Below, in pieces: positions 1 to 9,507 of a DNA stretch of 64,000 bases. Every line of letters begins with the position of its first letter. Position 1 is the first letter of the stretch. The stretch spans positions 930,001-994,000 of the forward strand of contig NZ_JPOO01000003.1 of assembly GCF_000733925.1 (NCBI RefSeq), given 5' to 3'. The DNA is from Arenibacter algicola (GTDB lineage Bacteria > Bacteroidota > Bacteroidia > Flavobacteriales > Flavobacteriaceae). Made by a program: the position numbers and the translations under genes. The notes under the pieces were generated by a model. It saw only the letters and a list, made by a program, of their open reading frames with translations, was not told the origin of the DNA and searched no databases.

Positions 1-132
1 TTGACAAAACCTTCCCAAAATCCACCAAAAAATCCGGTTTGGTCCCACGATGGAAATAAAATAGCCTACAACCGAATTGTTTCCAAAGACGGGAATACAC
101 CCACCATGCAAATATTCGTCATTGAAATGTAA
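1..132 (+). CDS. C-terminal end of a PD40/TolB-like beta-propeller protein (partial)
   Basis: The frame is open from the window edge to TAA at 130-132 and gives 43 residues. The segment NPVWSHDGNKIAYNRI is a typical PD40 (WD40-like TolB/DPP propeller) blade: W-S-x-D-G-x-K-I-A-Y. The end QIFVIEM also fits the last strand of such a propeller. The start lies outside the window, so the whole protein and any enzyme domain are unknown. The stop is only 10 bases before the next start codon on the same strand, so the two genes are probably one operon. Confidence 0.75.
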   Translation: MTKPSQNPPKNPVWSHDGNKIAYNRIVSKDGNTPTMQIFVIEM

Positions 133-142
133 CCAAACCAAT

Positions 143-2272
143 ATGTATAGAATTCTATTTTCATTAGCCTTAGCCCTGATTTTTTCCTTGGGAATCTGTG
201 CACAGGAGACCACATTTTATCAGGATGTTGCTTTTATAAATAACATTTCTGTTGGACTTCCCGAGGGCAGTATTGATCAGATATCAATAGTTGACAATAC
301 TCCTATAGCTACAACCACTTCTGGGCAGTATGAATGGAAGGATTCCAAATGGATCAGAAGTAAAAAGGGGTATTCGGCCGCTTCCCTACCCAAATTAAAA
401 GGTCTACCAGAGGAAGCCGGTAGGGTCCTCAGCAACACAAATTTCGGGAATACCACCTATGTAGGTTGTGAAAACGGACTTTATGTGAAAATTGACAACA
501 ACAAGTGGAAACGGGAGCTTCCCTCGGACATAAATTATAGTTGGGCCCTAAAAGAGGTCGCAGCCCTAACAGTAGATACAAAAAACCGATTGTGGTTTGG
601 TGCCAAACAAGGCATAGGCCGATTAGAGAAAGGTAAATGGACGCTGTTTACCGGAAAGGAAGGAGTGCCCTACACTAATTTCACCTGTGCAGCTTCCGGC
701 CCAAAAGGTCAGGTGTGGTTTGGTACTGAATATGGAGCATTCAGAGTGGAAGAGAATGCTTTTTTCTATAGGGCAAACCGCAGATGGCTTCCGGACAACC
801 ACGTAAATTCCATTGCCGTTGATGCCAAGGGTACAGCCTGGATCGCCACCAAAAATGGCCTTGCCCAAATTGTTTCCCAGAAAATGACCTACCCCGAAAA
901 GGCAGCCTATTTCACACAACAGGTAGAGGACAGACATAACAGAATGGGGTTTATCTGTCAAAGCCACTTAACAGAACAATTTGATATAAACACCAGCCAA
1001 CTGGCCATCTCGGATAACGATGGGCAGTATACCGCCATGTATGGAGCCGCCCAGGCTTTCCGATATGCCATTACCAAAGATCCCGAGGCCCGGGAACTGG
1101 CCAATAGAAGCTTCTACGCCCTAAAATGGCTGGTAGACATTACCCATGAACCTGGGTTTCCCGCAAGGGTGATCATTCCTGTGGATTGGCATGAACCTGT
1201 TAACGAGCAGTACAATAGGGAATACAATCTCCGACGTCAGGAAATCGACCCTTTCTGGAAAGATATATTTCCCCGTTTTCCACTTAGTGATGACGGAAAT
1301 TATAGATGGAAATGCGATACCAGCTCGGACGAATTGGCCGGACATTATTTTTATTACGGTATTTATCACGATTTGATAGCGGAAACCAAGGAAGAAAAGG
1401 ATGCCGTTAAGCAGGTGGTCGCCGATGTAACTGATCACCTTATAAAACATGGTTTCAAATTGGTGGATTATGATGGGAAACCCACGCGTTGGGGGAGTTT
1501 TGACCCCGACTATTTTAATTCCATCTGGGGCTGGGATCAACGTGGACTAAATGCCATGATGATGCTTTCTTTTTTAAATGTTGCCTCGCATGTAACCGGA
1601 GATCCCAAATATGATGAGGTTGCCGAAATGTTGCGGGAAAAGGAAAATTATGATATCTATGCCATGCATGCCAAAGAATTTTTCCCGCCGGAGAATGCAG
1701 TGCCCTGGGACAATAATTTAGGACTAATGAGTCTGTATGGCCTCATCAATTACGAGAAGAATCCGGAAAGACAAATTATGTACCGTATTGCCCTAGAGAA
1801 TGCATGGTTGCATATCAGTAAGCAGAAAAATGCCTTTTGGGACGGGCTCTATGGTGCTATGGCCGGTTTTTTTACCCAAAAGGTGGATGAAGGCTTTTTT
1901 AAGCCACAAGAGCTGTTTACAGAAAATCCCTTGTTTGCCAAGGCCAGTATTGACAGGTACTACAAGAGTAGCTTGGACAACCGCTATATGACAGAAACCC
2001 TACAACGTATTCCCTTGGACCTTATAGGATATGATATGGACAACACCCACCGCCTGGACATACAATTGGACCCAACTCCGGGACAAGTAAAGGATATGGG
2101 CTGGGGCAATGACACCTATGCGCTGCCCATTGATGAAAGGGGCCACGTAAGATTGGACAGGGATGCCACTGTTCTCCATGATAACGAAGGTAATGGCTAT
2201 GCCGAGCACGAAGGCACCTTTTACCTCCTTCCCTATTATTTGGCGGCCTACCATAAACTAATTGAACCTTAG
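143..2272 (+). CDS. secreted propeller protein with an alpha/alpha-toroid-like C-terminal domain
   Basis: A 709-residue protein. I chose the ATG at 143 because it starts a clear signal peptide (MYRILFSLALALIFSLGICAQ); the frame is open further upstream but without such a signal. Residues of about 25-270 hold repeats of the two-component-regulator-propeller type (NRLWFGAKQGIGRLEKGKW, GQVWFGTEYGAFRVEE, GTAWIATKNGLAQI). Residues of about 300-700 are helix-rich with aromatic and acidic clusters (SDNDGQYTAMYGAAQAFRYA, WGSFDPDYFNSIWGWDQRG, WDNNLGLMSLYGL), which looks like an (alpha/alpha) toroid as in some glycosidases. No kinase or HTH domain follows, unlike hybrid sensors that use this propeller. 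It probably acts in the periplasm or outside the cell, perhaps on carbohydrate. The enzymatic role is inferred only, and the exact family is not recognised. Confidence 0.7.
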   Translation: MYRILFSLALALIFSLGICAQETTFYQDVAFINNISVGLPEGSIDQISIVDNTPIATTTSGQYEWKDSKWIRSKKGYSAASLPKLKGLPEEAGRVLSNTNFGNTTYVGCENGLYVKIDNNKWKRELPSDINYSWALKEVAALTVDTKNRLWFGAKQGIGRLEKGKWTLFTGKEGVPYTNFTCAASGPKGQVWFGTEYGAFRVEENAFFYRANRRWLPDNHVNSIAVDAKGTAWIATKNGLAQIVSQKMTYPEKAAYFTQQVEDRHNRMGFICQSHLTEQFDINTSQLAISDNDGQYTAMYGAAQAFRYAITKDPEARELANRSFYALKWLVDITHEPGFPARVIIPVDWHEPVNEQYNREYNLRRQEIDPFWKDIFPRFPLSDDGNYRWKCDTSSDELAGHYFYYGIYHDLIAETKEEKDAVKQVVADVTDHLIKHGFKLVDYDGKPTRWGSFDPDYFNSIWGWDQRGLNAMMMLSFLNVASHVTGDPKYDEVAEMLREKENYDIYAMHAKEFFPPENAVPWDNNLGLMSLYGLINYEKNPERQIMYRIALENAWLHISKQKNAFWDGLYGAMAGFFTQKVDEGFFKPQELFTENPLFAKASIDRYYKSSLDNRYMTETLQRIPLDLIGYDMDNTHRLDIQLDPTPGQVKDMGWGNDTYALPIDERGHVRLDRDATVLHDNEGNGYAEHEGTFYLLPYYLAAYHKLIEP

Positions 2273-2416
2273 TTGGAAATAGTAAGTATATAATCGGTGT
2301 CGAACCTTATTGTTTTAATCAAATGAAAAGGTTTTATACAAAAGTGTTATTGAATGTCCACATAGATCATAATTATGGCTCTCCTCAAAATGTGTTGCCA
2401 AACCTTATTTTACCAA

Positions 2417-2878
2417 TTACTCACAACCCTCTTTTCTTCTTGTATCAATCAAATAAATGATCTTATAAGTGCCTTGGTCATTAAACAGTTGAAAGGAATT
2501 AACGCCACAATGACTAAAACTATCGTTCACCCAAAATTCGTAGTTGGTCCATGCATTGGCCATAGCGCCGTCAATTTGAATATTATAGGACTTTATTTTT
2601 TCTTCAAATTTGGTGGTAACGGGTATGGATACTATGGATCTTAGAAAATGGCTAAAATTATCCGTTTTTACTACCTCCCTCCCATCCGCATCTTTTCCAA
2701 TGGTCTGTAGCACAATATCCTTGGAAACCGTTTCCTTTAGGGCCATTGAATCCTGCTGGTGAAAAGCCTCGAAAAAAGAATCTATGGTCCTTTTAACCAT
2801 TTCCTCCCCACTGTTTTGGGCATAGGCAAAATTAATTGCCAACAAAAAAACTAAAACGAAAATTCTAGTATTGTTCAT
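2417..2878 (-). CDS. secreted NTF2-like (SnoaL/DUF4440-type) protein
   Basis: A 153-residue protein with a signal peptide (MNNTRIFVLVFLLAINFAYAQ). After it comes a short alpha+beta domain that begins with the helix VKRTIDSFFEAFHQQDSMAL, typical of the cone-shaped NTF2/SnoaL fold, and ends with strands such as GAMANAWTNYEFWVN and YKIIYLIDTRRK. Such domains bind small ligands or act as simple enzymes; nothing here shows the substrate. It stands alone, convergent with the gene that ends at 2272 and divergent from panB. The fold call is good and the function unknown. Confidence 0.75.
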   Translation of the reverse strand: MNNTRIFVLVFLLAINFAYAQNSGEEMVKRTIDSFFEAFHQQDSMALKETVSKDIVLQTIGKDADGREVVKTDNFSHFLRSIVSIPVTTKFEEKIKSYNIQIDGAMANAWTNYEFWVNDSFSHCGVNSFQLFNDQGTYKIIYLIDTRRKEGCE

Positions 2879-3001
2879 ATTTATAAGGTCTTGAACGTCA
2901 CATAAAAAAAATCAAAAAATAAAAAAAATTGGAACTAACTATTGCTAGATTCACAATTTTTGGAACAAATCATTACTTTTATCCCACCAAATACAATCTA
3001 G

Positions 3002-3820
3002 ATGTCCACTGCCAAAAAAGAATACAAAAGAGTAACAGTAAAATCTCTCGTTGATATGAAAAAAAACGGAGAGAAAATATCGATGTTGACGGCTTATGAT
3101 TATTCCATGGCAAAAATTGTCGATGCCGCCAATGTGGATGTAATATTGGTAGGAGATTCTGCCAGTAATGTTATGGCCGGACATGAAACCACCCTACCCA
3201 TTACCTTGGATCAAATGATCTATCATGCCTCTTCGGTTATACGGGCGGTAAACCGTGCTCTGGTAGTAGTGGATATACCATTTGGAAGTTATCAAAGCGA
3301 CCCCAAGGAGGCGCTGCGCTCTGCCATCAGGATCATGAAAGAAAGTGGAGCCCATGCCGTAAAGGTTGAAGGTGGGCAGGAAATAAAGGAATCTGTAAAA
3401 AGAATTCTTAATGCAGGCATCCCCGTAATGGGACATTTGGGCCTAACCCCTCAATCCATTTATAAATTTGGCACTTATACCGTAAGGGCCAAAGAGGAAG
3501 AAGAAGCACATAAACTCATTGAAGATGCCAAACTTTTGGAAAAAATGGGGTGTTTTGCCATCGTTCTTGAAAAAATACCCGCCAAATTGGCCAAGGAAGT
3601 AGCAGAAAGTGTCTCCATCCCCATTATTGGCATTGGTGCAGGAAATGGTGTGGATGGACAGGTGTTGGTGATTCACGATCTATTGGGAATAACCCAGGAA
3701 TTCAATCCAAGATTCCTGCGCAGGTATCTCAACCTGTTTGAGGAAATGGGCAATGCCATTTCCAAGTATGTAGACGACGTAAAAACGAGGGACTTCCCTA
3801 GCGACGAGGAGCAATACTAA
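3002..3820 (+). CDS. panB: 3-methyl-2-oxobutanoate hydroxymethyltransferase
   Basis: PanB transfers a hydroxymethyl group from methylene-tetrahydrofolate to 2-oxoisovalerate to make ketopantoate, the first step of pantothenate and CoA synthesis. The 272-residue length fits the family. Visible motifs are the metal-binding VGDSASNVMAGHETTLPIT, the VVDIPFGSYQ strand, AVKVEGG and the catalytic-Glu segment LEKIPAKLA, then GIGAGNGVDGQVLVIHDLLG. A short flavobacterial extension (MSTAKKEYKRVTVKSL) precedes the barrel. panC and panD are not adjacent. It is followed by an RluA gene on the same strand after 82 bases. CoaE and CoaBC of the same overall pathway are encoded elsewhere in this window. Confidence 0.96.
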   Translation: MSTAKKEYKRVTVKSLVDMKKNGEKISMLTAYDYSMAKIVDAANVDVILVGDSASNVMAGHETTLPITLDQMIYHASSVIRAVNRALVVVDIPFGSYQSDPKEALRSAIRIMKESGAHAVKVEGGQEIKESVKRILNAGIPVMGHLGLTPQSIYKFGTYTVRAKEEEEAHKLIEDAKLLEKMGCFAIVLEKIPAKLAKEVAESVSIPIIGIGAGNGVDGQVLVIHDLLGITQEFNPRFLRRYLNLFEEMGNAISKYVDDVKTRDFPSDEEQY

Positions 3821-3902
3821 ATAAAAGTAAAATTATTCCCGCATAAGGCCCGCCATTTTATTGCGCGCATGTGCTATGAACTAGATAATCAATTCTTTAC
3901 AA

Positions 3903-4601
3903 GTGTCCACAAAAATTATTTCCACCCCTGAGAATCTTCAGGTACTATACGAGGATAACCACCTTATTGCCATCAACAAAAGGGCGGGTGATATAGTGCA
4001 GGGCGATAAAACCGGGGACACTCCGCTCAGCGAAGTTGTAAAACAGTATCTAAAAACCAAACATAATAAACCTGGGAACGTTTATTTGGGGGTGGCACAC
4101 CGGCTAGATAGGCCAACTACAGGTATTGTGGTCTTTGCCAAAACCTCGAAGGCCCTGCCCAGACTCAACAAATTGTTTGCTGAAAAAGATGCCCAAAAGA
4201 CCTATTGGGCGGTAGTCAATAAAATGCCTGAGAAGGAATCGGATACCTTGACCCATTGGCTGAAACGAAATCCAAAACAGAATAAGTCCTACGGCCATAA
4301 AAAGGAAGTTCCCGATAGCAAAAAAGCCATTTTGGACTATAAGGTAATTAAGCAGCTAGACCGTTATTTTTTATTGGAAATCGATTTGAAAACAGGGAGG
4401 CACCATCAAATTAGGGCACAATTGGCGGCTATTGGGTCTGTTATAAAAGGGGATCTAAAATACGGGGCGGATCGAAGCAATAAGGACGGAAGCATACACT
4501 TGCATGCCAGAAGCCTTTCTTTTATACATCCCGTTAAAAAAGAATTGTTGCAACTTATAGCGCCACCCCCAGAGGATAGCATTTGGAATGCTTGTTTATG
4601 A
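3903..4601 (+). CDS. RluA-family pseudouridine synthase
   Basis: A 232-residue single-domain enzyme expected to isomerise uridine to pseudouridine in rRNA or tRNA. The catalytic Asp lies in HRLDRPTTGIVVFAKT, and the family motifs LYEDNHLIAINKRAG and LKTGRHHQIRAQLAAIG are present. There is no N-terminal S4 domain, so it is a short RluA/RluC-like form; the exact target nucleotide cannot be read from the sequence. The start is GTG at 3903, because no better in-frame ATG precedes the first conserved strand. It ends 12 bases before the end of the convergent transporter gene. Confidence 0.9.
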   Translation: MSTKIISTPENLQVLYEDNHLIAINKRAGDIVQGDKTGDTPLSEVVKQYLKTKHNKPGNVYLGVAHRLDRPTTGIVVFAKTSKALPRLNKLFAEKDAQKTYWAVVNKMPEKESDTLTHWLKRNPKQNKSYGHKKEVPDSKKAILDYKVIKQLDRYFLLEIDLKTGRHHQIRAQLAAIGSVIKGDLKYGADRSNKDGSIHLHARSLSFIHPVKKELLQLIAPPPEDSIWNACL

Positions 4602-4613
4602 TATTTATAGCCA

Positions 4614-5474
4614 TCATTTATAGGACCTTACACTCTCAATAACTACAGAACTTAAAATAAGTATTCCGCCCATTACCGTTGTCCAACTAGGAATTTCCGA
4701 GAGGAAAAACACCCCTATCAATATTCCGTATACCGGTTGCACACTGCTTAGGATACTCACCGTAGTAATACTAAAATGCTTAAAACAATTGAGGAATAGG
4801 GTATGCCCAATAGCAGTAGTGAACAGGGCCAATGTTAGCAGTGCCGGCCATTGGTCGGCAATGGCATCGACCTTATAAATAAAAAATGCCGGGGCCAATA
4901 TAAACCCTACTATGCCCGTTTGGTAGGTCATCATTAAAGATCCGTTGTAATGGGCCGCCCTGGACTTTAGTATAATATTCCTGATAGCATAGACAAGTGC
5001 CGAAAAAACACCAAGACCCACGGCCACGCTATGGGTATTGCCGGTTTCAAAGTCGGGAGCCAGCAAATAAATGCCGCCCAATACCAAAAGTCCCAAAACA
5101 AAATGAATTCTTTGGAACGGCGTTTTTAAGATCAATGGCTCCAATAATGCTGTTATAATGGGGTAGGTAAACATGGACAACATACCAATGGCCACATTGG
5201 AAAGCTGTAGGGCATAAAAATAGGTCAACCAATGAATACCCATGAAAATACCACTTAAAAAAATAATAGGGTAATCCTTTTTGGCAATGCGGAACGATAT
5301 TTTCTTCCACTTACAATAGAGCAAGAGAAACAAAAATGCCAATCCCGCCCTACTGGCTATGGTAACAGGTACCGGCAATTGTACATATCTACCCAGAGCT
5401 CCGGAAGTACTAATAAAAATCATGGCCAGATTAATCTCCAGCAAATGGTTTATGTGAAGGCTTTTACTTTTCAA
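4614..5474 (-). CDS. EamA/DMT-family membrane transporter
   Basis: A 286-residue protein with about ten hydrophobic segments in two EamA repeats, as in the drug/metabolite transporter superfamily. Typical features are STSGALGRYV in helix 1, GIHWLTYFYALQLSNVAIGML near the end of the first repeat, and the second-repeat segment LSSVQPVYGILIGVFFLSE. The likely start is TTG at 5474; the first in-frame ATG would cut into the first membrane helix. The substrate is not predictable. It lies nine bases downstream of a same-strand gene for a cytoplasmic repeat protein and may be cotranscribed with it. Confidence 0.85.
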   Translation of the reverse strand: MKSKSLHINHLLEINLAMIFISTSGALGRYVQLPVPVTIASRAGLAFLFLLLYCKWKKISFRIAKKDYPIIFLSGIFMGIHWLTYFYALQLSNVAIGMLSMFTYPIITALLEPLILKTPFQRIHFVLGLLVLGGIYLLAPDFETGNTHSVAVGLGVFSALVYAIRNIILKSRAAHYNGSLMMTYQTGIVGFILAPAFFIYKVDAIADQWPALLTLALFTTAIGHTLFLNCFKHFSITTVSILSSVQPVYGILIGVFFLSEIPSWTTVMGGILILSSVVIESVRSYK

Positions 5475-5483
5475 GAATATATT

Positions 5484-7028
5484 TTATCGGGTCACGGACA
5501 TGGCCTTCTCTTTAATAATTTGTGCTACGGGTTTATTTTGTAGATGACTTTCCAACCAAGAAATAATATCCAAATATAAGAAAGCACGTTTTTCATAGGG
5601 ATGGTTTTCATATTTCTTTAATTCATCGTACAGTTTTTGGAACTCATTGGGCAATTCGTGTGGGAAAATATCGCCCAAGCGTCTTAAAAATTTGATCATT
5701 TCCTTCTGTACGGCATGTAGATCGTTCATTTTTAATAAGAACTTATAGGTGCTTTTCAGCTGCACTTCCAAATGATAGTCCATACCTGCCTCGTAATGGG
5801 CAATAAGACTTAGCACTCGGGCAAAGCACATTAAATCTTCCCGCATTTTTAGGTTCTTATTGTTAATGATCCTCTTTAAATATTGAATACAGGTTTTGTT
5901 GTCACCATATCCAAAATAAAGGCAGGCTATCTTATAGTACAATACCATTACGTGATGCTGGTCTATCCTATCCTTATGTTTATTGATACCGTATTCTACT
6001 ATTTTGACCAAATATAGGCCCTTTTCAAAATTGCCCTCCAAGAAATGAAGGTTTAATTTATTTAAATTGATATATAAAAAGGCCAAGGACGCTATATTGT
6101 CATTGTCCGGAAATTCCTTGCTTCCCACAATTTTTTCCAATTTCTCCAAGGTTTCCTTGAATTGGGAGCTATATTTTACATAAAATAAGGATTCCAACAA
6201 ATAATGATTTCCCTTTAAAAAGAATACGGGGTTTAAATAGATCATTTCCTTATTATCATAAAAAAGATCTACCCATTTACTGGAATACTTATAACAGGAC
6301 AAAAAATCCTGGGTCAGGAAACTGTACCAAAGATGCGCCTTGTACAGCCAAAGTTTTTCCCTAAAGCCCAAGTCTTCCATCTTGTACTTTGGCATGTGCT
6401 TCTCGAAATATTTCTGAACCCTTTTAATATCCTCATCGCTTCTAACATAGCCAATTTTTAACATCTGTCCATATAGCTGTAGTGCCAGATTGGATAATTT
6501 ACTGGTAATTACATTTTGTGCCGAAAGTTGTTTGGCCTGTACGGCAAGTTCATCTGCCCTGTCCGGAATACTACGGGTTATATACTGGGTCTCTATCAAC
6601 TTCTCAAATTCAACAATTTCATAGGCCACGTTTTTCTCCTCATTTTCAATTGCGGTAGCCTTGGCCTTATCCAATATTTTGAGACTCTGCTTGTACAGTC
6701 CCTTTTGGTAAAGAATTGTGGCAAAATCCAATTGCTCCCGGATCTGCACCCTTATATTTTGATTTACCGGGTTTAACCTAAGGCTCACCAAGATCTGCTT
6801 GTACAGGTGGGCCTTAAGGTTGGACAACTGGGCCTTCTTTACTATCCCATTTTCCAGTATTAATTTTTCATCATATACCTTAATTTTATCCATTAAATTA
6901 AAAAGGGCAAGAAATTTGGCATCGGTATTCACTCCCAAGCGCCCAACATACAATTTAAATTGACGTTTCTCTGACTTGGAAAGTGATTTGACCAAAACGA
7001 ATAATGCATCTTTATGAGCATTTGTCAT
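5484..7028 (-). CDS. conserved cytoplasmic helical-repeat protein, function unknown
   Basis: A 514-residue protein with no signal peptide and no membrane segment. It is almost entirely alpha-helical with TPR-like periodicity (for example FATILYQKGLYKQSLKILDKA, IACLYFGYGDNKTCIQYLKR). The N-terminus (KDALFVLVKSLSKSEKRQFKLY) resembles a family I associate with Bacteroidota genomes but cannot name. No catalytic motif is visible. It stands divergent from leuA with a 147-base gap, and nine bases before the transporter on its own strand. A scaffold or regulatory role by protein-protein contact is a guess from the repeats alone. Confidence 0.75.
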   Translation of the reverse strand: MTNAHKDALFVLVKSLSKSEKRQFKLYVGRLGVNTDAKFLALFNLMDKIKVYDEKLILENGIVKKAQLSNLKAHLYKQILVSLRLNPVNQNIRVQIREQLDFATILYQKGLYKQSLKILDKAKATAIENEEKNVAYEIVEFEKLIETQYITRSIPDRADELAVQAKQLSAQNVITSKLSNLALQLYGQMLKIGYVRSDEDIKRVQKYFEKHMPKYKMEDLGFREKLWLYKAHLWYSFLTQDFLSCYKYSSKWVDLFYDNKEMIYLNPVFFLKGNHYLLESLFYVKYSSQFKETLEKLEKIVGSKEFPDNDNIASLAFLYINLNKLNLHFLEGNFEKGLYLVKIVEYGINKHKDRIDQHHVMVLYYKIACLYFGYGDNKTCIQYLKRIINNKNLKMREDLMCFARVLSLIAHYEAGMDYHLEVQLKSTYKFLLKMNDLHAVQKEMIKFLRRLGDIFPHELPNEFQKLYDELKKYENHPYEKRAFLYLDIISWLESHLQNKPVAQIIKEKAMSVTR

Positions 7029-7175
7029 CGTAATAATAAAGGTTTATATAATTGATAATCAGTGTTTTAAATACTTCAAAAAGTTATTTAACGTTGTAAA
7101 TGCTATTTTGTAATTAGGACAAGCAAACCTACTAGTACTATATTCGTATAGCGCACATAAAATTACGTAAATATA

Positions 7176-8348
7176 ATGAGCAAAGAAAAGGTACATATTT
7201 TTGACACAACACTTAGAGATGGAGAGCAAGTCCCCGGATGTAAATTGGATACGGACCAAAAATTAATTATTGCTGAGAGATTGGATCTTTTAGGGGTAGA
7301 TATTATAGAAGCCGGTTTTCCTATTTCGAGCCCAGGAGATTTTAATTCTGTGCAGGAGATTTCAAAAATTGTAAAGAATGCAACGGTATGTGGACTTACG
7401 CGTGCTGTTAAGAAAGACATTGAAGTAGCTGCAGAGGCTTTGAAATATGCCAAAAGACCAAGGATACATACAGGTATTGGAACCTCCGAATCCCATATTA
7501 AATTCAAGTTCAACTCCAATAAAGATGCTATAATAGAACGGGCCATAGAGGCGGTAAGTTATGCCAAAACCTTTGTTGAGGATGTAGAATTTTATGCCGA
7601 GGACGCAGGAAGAACGGATAATGAATTTTTGGCAAGGGTCTGTGAAGCTGTAGTTAAGGCAGGAGCCACCGTATTGAATATCCCTGATACCACTGGTTAC
7701 TGTTTGCCAGAGGAATATGGGGCCAAAATAAAATATTTAAAGGAAAACGTAAGCGGTATTCACAAGGCTATTTTATCCTGTCATTGTCATAACGACCTGG
7801 GATTGGCTACCGCAAACTCCATTGCCGGGGTAATCAACGGTGCCAGACAAATAGAATGTACCATTAACGGTATTGGTGAACGGGCCGGAAATACTGCACT
7901 AGAGGAAGTGGTAATGATCTTAAGGCAGCATCCTACCCTAAATTTGGACACCAACATCAACAGTAAATTGTTATACGACACCAGTCAGATGGTATCCCAA
8001 AAAATGGGAGTATATGTTCAACCCAACAAAGCCATTGTGGGTGCCAATGCATTTGCACATAGTTCAGGAATCCATCAGGACGGAGTAATAAAAAATAGGG
8101 AGACCTATGAAATAATAGATCCGGCAGATGTTGGGGTAAACGAGTCTTCCATTGTACTTACCGCTAGAAGTGGTAGGGCGGCCTTGGCCTACAGGGCTAA
8201 AAATGTAGGATACGAACTTACCAAGACCCAACTGGATGTGGTTTACCAGGAGTTTTTGAAATTCGCGGATAAGCAGAAAGAAATTTTCGACGAGGATATA
8301 CATGATATCATCGTTGCCAGTGGCATTAAAATAAAAAGCATAGCTTAA
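7176..8348 (+). CDS. leuA: 2-isopropylmalate synthase, short form
   Basis: LeuA condenses acetyl-CoA with 2-oxoisovalerate, the committed step of leucine synthesis. The TIM-barrel motifs are clear: FDTTLRDGEQVPG (metal-binding Asp), EAGFPISSPGDF, CHCHNDLGLATAN (metal-binding His pair) and NGIGERAGNTALEEVVM. The protein is 390 residues and stops after the barrel and the two linker subdomains, so it lacks the roughly 120-residue C-terminal LeuA dimer domain that binds leucine in longer forms. Homocitrate and citramalate synthases share this barrel, but the adjacent leuB favours leucine synthesis. The leuB start lies one base after the stop, so the two genes are translationally close. Confidence 0.93.
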   Translation: MSKEKVHIFDTTLRDGEQVPGCKLDTDQKLIIAERLDLLGVDIIEAGFPISSPGDFNSVQEISKIVKNATVCGLTRAVKKDIEVAAEALKYAKRPRIHTGIGTSESHIKFKFNSNKDAIIERAIEAVSYAKTFVEDVEFYAEDAGRTDNEFLARVCEAVVKAGATVLNIPDTTGYCLPEEYGAKIKYLKENVSGIHKAILSCHCHNDLGLATANSIAGVINGARQIECTINGIGERAGNTALEEVVMILRQHPTLNLDTNINSKLLYDTSQMVSQKMGVYVQPNKAIVGANAFAHSSGIHQDGVIKNRETYEIIDPADVGVNESSIVLTARSGRAALAYRAKNVGYELTKTQLDVVYQEFLKFADKQKEIFDEDIHDIIVASGIKIKSIA

Positions 8349-8349
8349 A

Positions 8350-9468
8350 ATGAATCTAAAGATAGCTCTTTTAGGGGGAGATGGCATTGGTCCAGAGGTC
8401 TTGGCCCAGTCTGTAAAATGTTTACAGGCTGTTGAAGAGACATTCAACCATCATTTCACTTATACAGAAGGGTTGATCGGAGCTGTAGCAATGGACAAAT
8501 ACGGCTCCCCGTTACCAAAGGAGACCATAGATCTTTGCAAGGCTTCTGATGCTATTCTTTTTGGGACTATAGGTACCCTGAAATATGATGAAAACCCAAG
8601 TGCAAGAGTACGCCCCGAACAGGGATTACTTCAGTTGCGCAGGGAATTACAACTTTTCACCAATATTAGGCCCGTAAAGATTTTTCCAACCTTGGTAAAT
8701 AAATCACCTCTAAAAAAGCACGTTATTTTTGGAACGGATTTCGTTATCTATCGTGAGCTTACCGGTGGAATCTATTTCGGTGAAAAAAAACTAAGTGAGG
8801 ACGGAACAGTTGCTTCCGACCTATGTGAATACTCCGAAAAGGAGATTAGTAGAATTGCCCATTTGGCCTTTAAAGCCGCCAAAAATAGACGTAAAAAATT
8901 GACATTGGTAGACAAGGCCAATGTCTTGGAGACCTCTAGGCTATGGCGCAAAGTGGTCATCAGAATATCGGAGAGCTATCCAGAAGTACAGTTAGATTTT
9001 TTGTTTGTGGACAACGCTGCCATGAAAATGATGTTGGATCCAAACGACTTTGATGTTATCCTGACCGATAATATGTTCGGCGACATTTTATCTGACCAAG
9101 GCAGTGCCATTTGCGGATCCAAGGGACTCCTACCTTCGGCCTCGATTGGTAATGAACATGCCATGTTTGAGCCTTTTCACGGTTCCTACCCCCAGGCAGC
9201 GGGAAAAAATATTGCCAATCCCGTAGCCTCAATTTTATCTACTGCCATGATGCTGAGCCATTTCGGATTGCATGAAGAGTCGCTAGCCGTGGTTATAGCG
9301 GTAGATAAGTCCATGAAAAAACATGTGGTTACCAAGGATTTGAACGCTTCAAGCAAATACGGCACCAGTCAGGTGGGGGATTTTATAGCCGGAAACATTA
9401 TAGATTCTGATGAAAACCTCAATTATAACTACGAAAACATAGGGTTGGGAAGATCCACTATCATCTAA
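8350..9468 (+). CDS. leuB: 3-isopropylmalate dehydrogenase
   Basis: LeuB oxidises and decarboxylates 3-isopropylmalate to 2-oxoisocaproate with NAD+. The 372-residue length is normal. Motifs visible are IALLGGDGIGPEVLAQ at the N-terminus, RVRPEQGLLQLRREL (substrate arginines), VIYRELTGGIYFGEK (catalytic Tyr region), DKANVLETSRLWRKV (catalytic Lys) and FDVILTDNMFGDILSDQ (metal-binding Asp), followed by FEPFHGSYPQAAGK. It sits directly behind leuA. The isomerase genes leuC and leuD, often found with these two, are not in the window, so the pathway genes are split in this genome or lie elsewhere. Confidence 0.95.
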   Translation: MNLKIALLGGDGIGPEVLAQSVKCLQAVEETFNHHFTYTEGLIGAVAMDKYGSPLPKETIDLCKASDAILFGTIGTLKYDENPSARVRPEQGLLQLRRELQLFTNIRPVKIFPTLVNKSPLKKHVIFGTDFVIYRELTGGIYFGEKKLSEDGTVASDLCEYSEKEISRIAHLAFKAAKNRRKKLTLVDKANVLETSRLWRKVVIRISESYPEVQLDFLFVDNAAMKMMLDPNDFDVILTDNMFGDILSDQGSAICGSKGLLPSASIGNEHAMFEPFHGSYPQAAGKNIANPVASILSTAMMLSHFGLHEESLAVVIAVDKSMKKHVVTKDLNASSKYGTSQVGDFIAGNIIDSDENLNYNYENIGLGRSTII

Positions 9469-9507
9469 TTACCGTTTAGTAGACTACCTCGGGGCAAGCG
9501 TTGGAGC

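Noticed and set aside
2375..2644. Plus-strand frame of 89 codons
   Set aside because: It lies antisense to the NTF2-like gene, which has a signal peptide and a recognisable fold.
2940..3001. Promoter for panB
   Set aside because: TACTTTTA at 2974-2981 resembles a -7 box, but TTG triplets are either too close (2960) or too far (2942).
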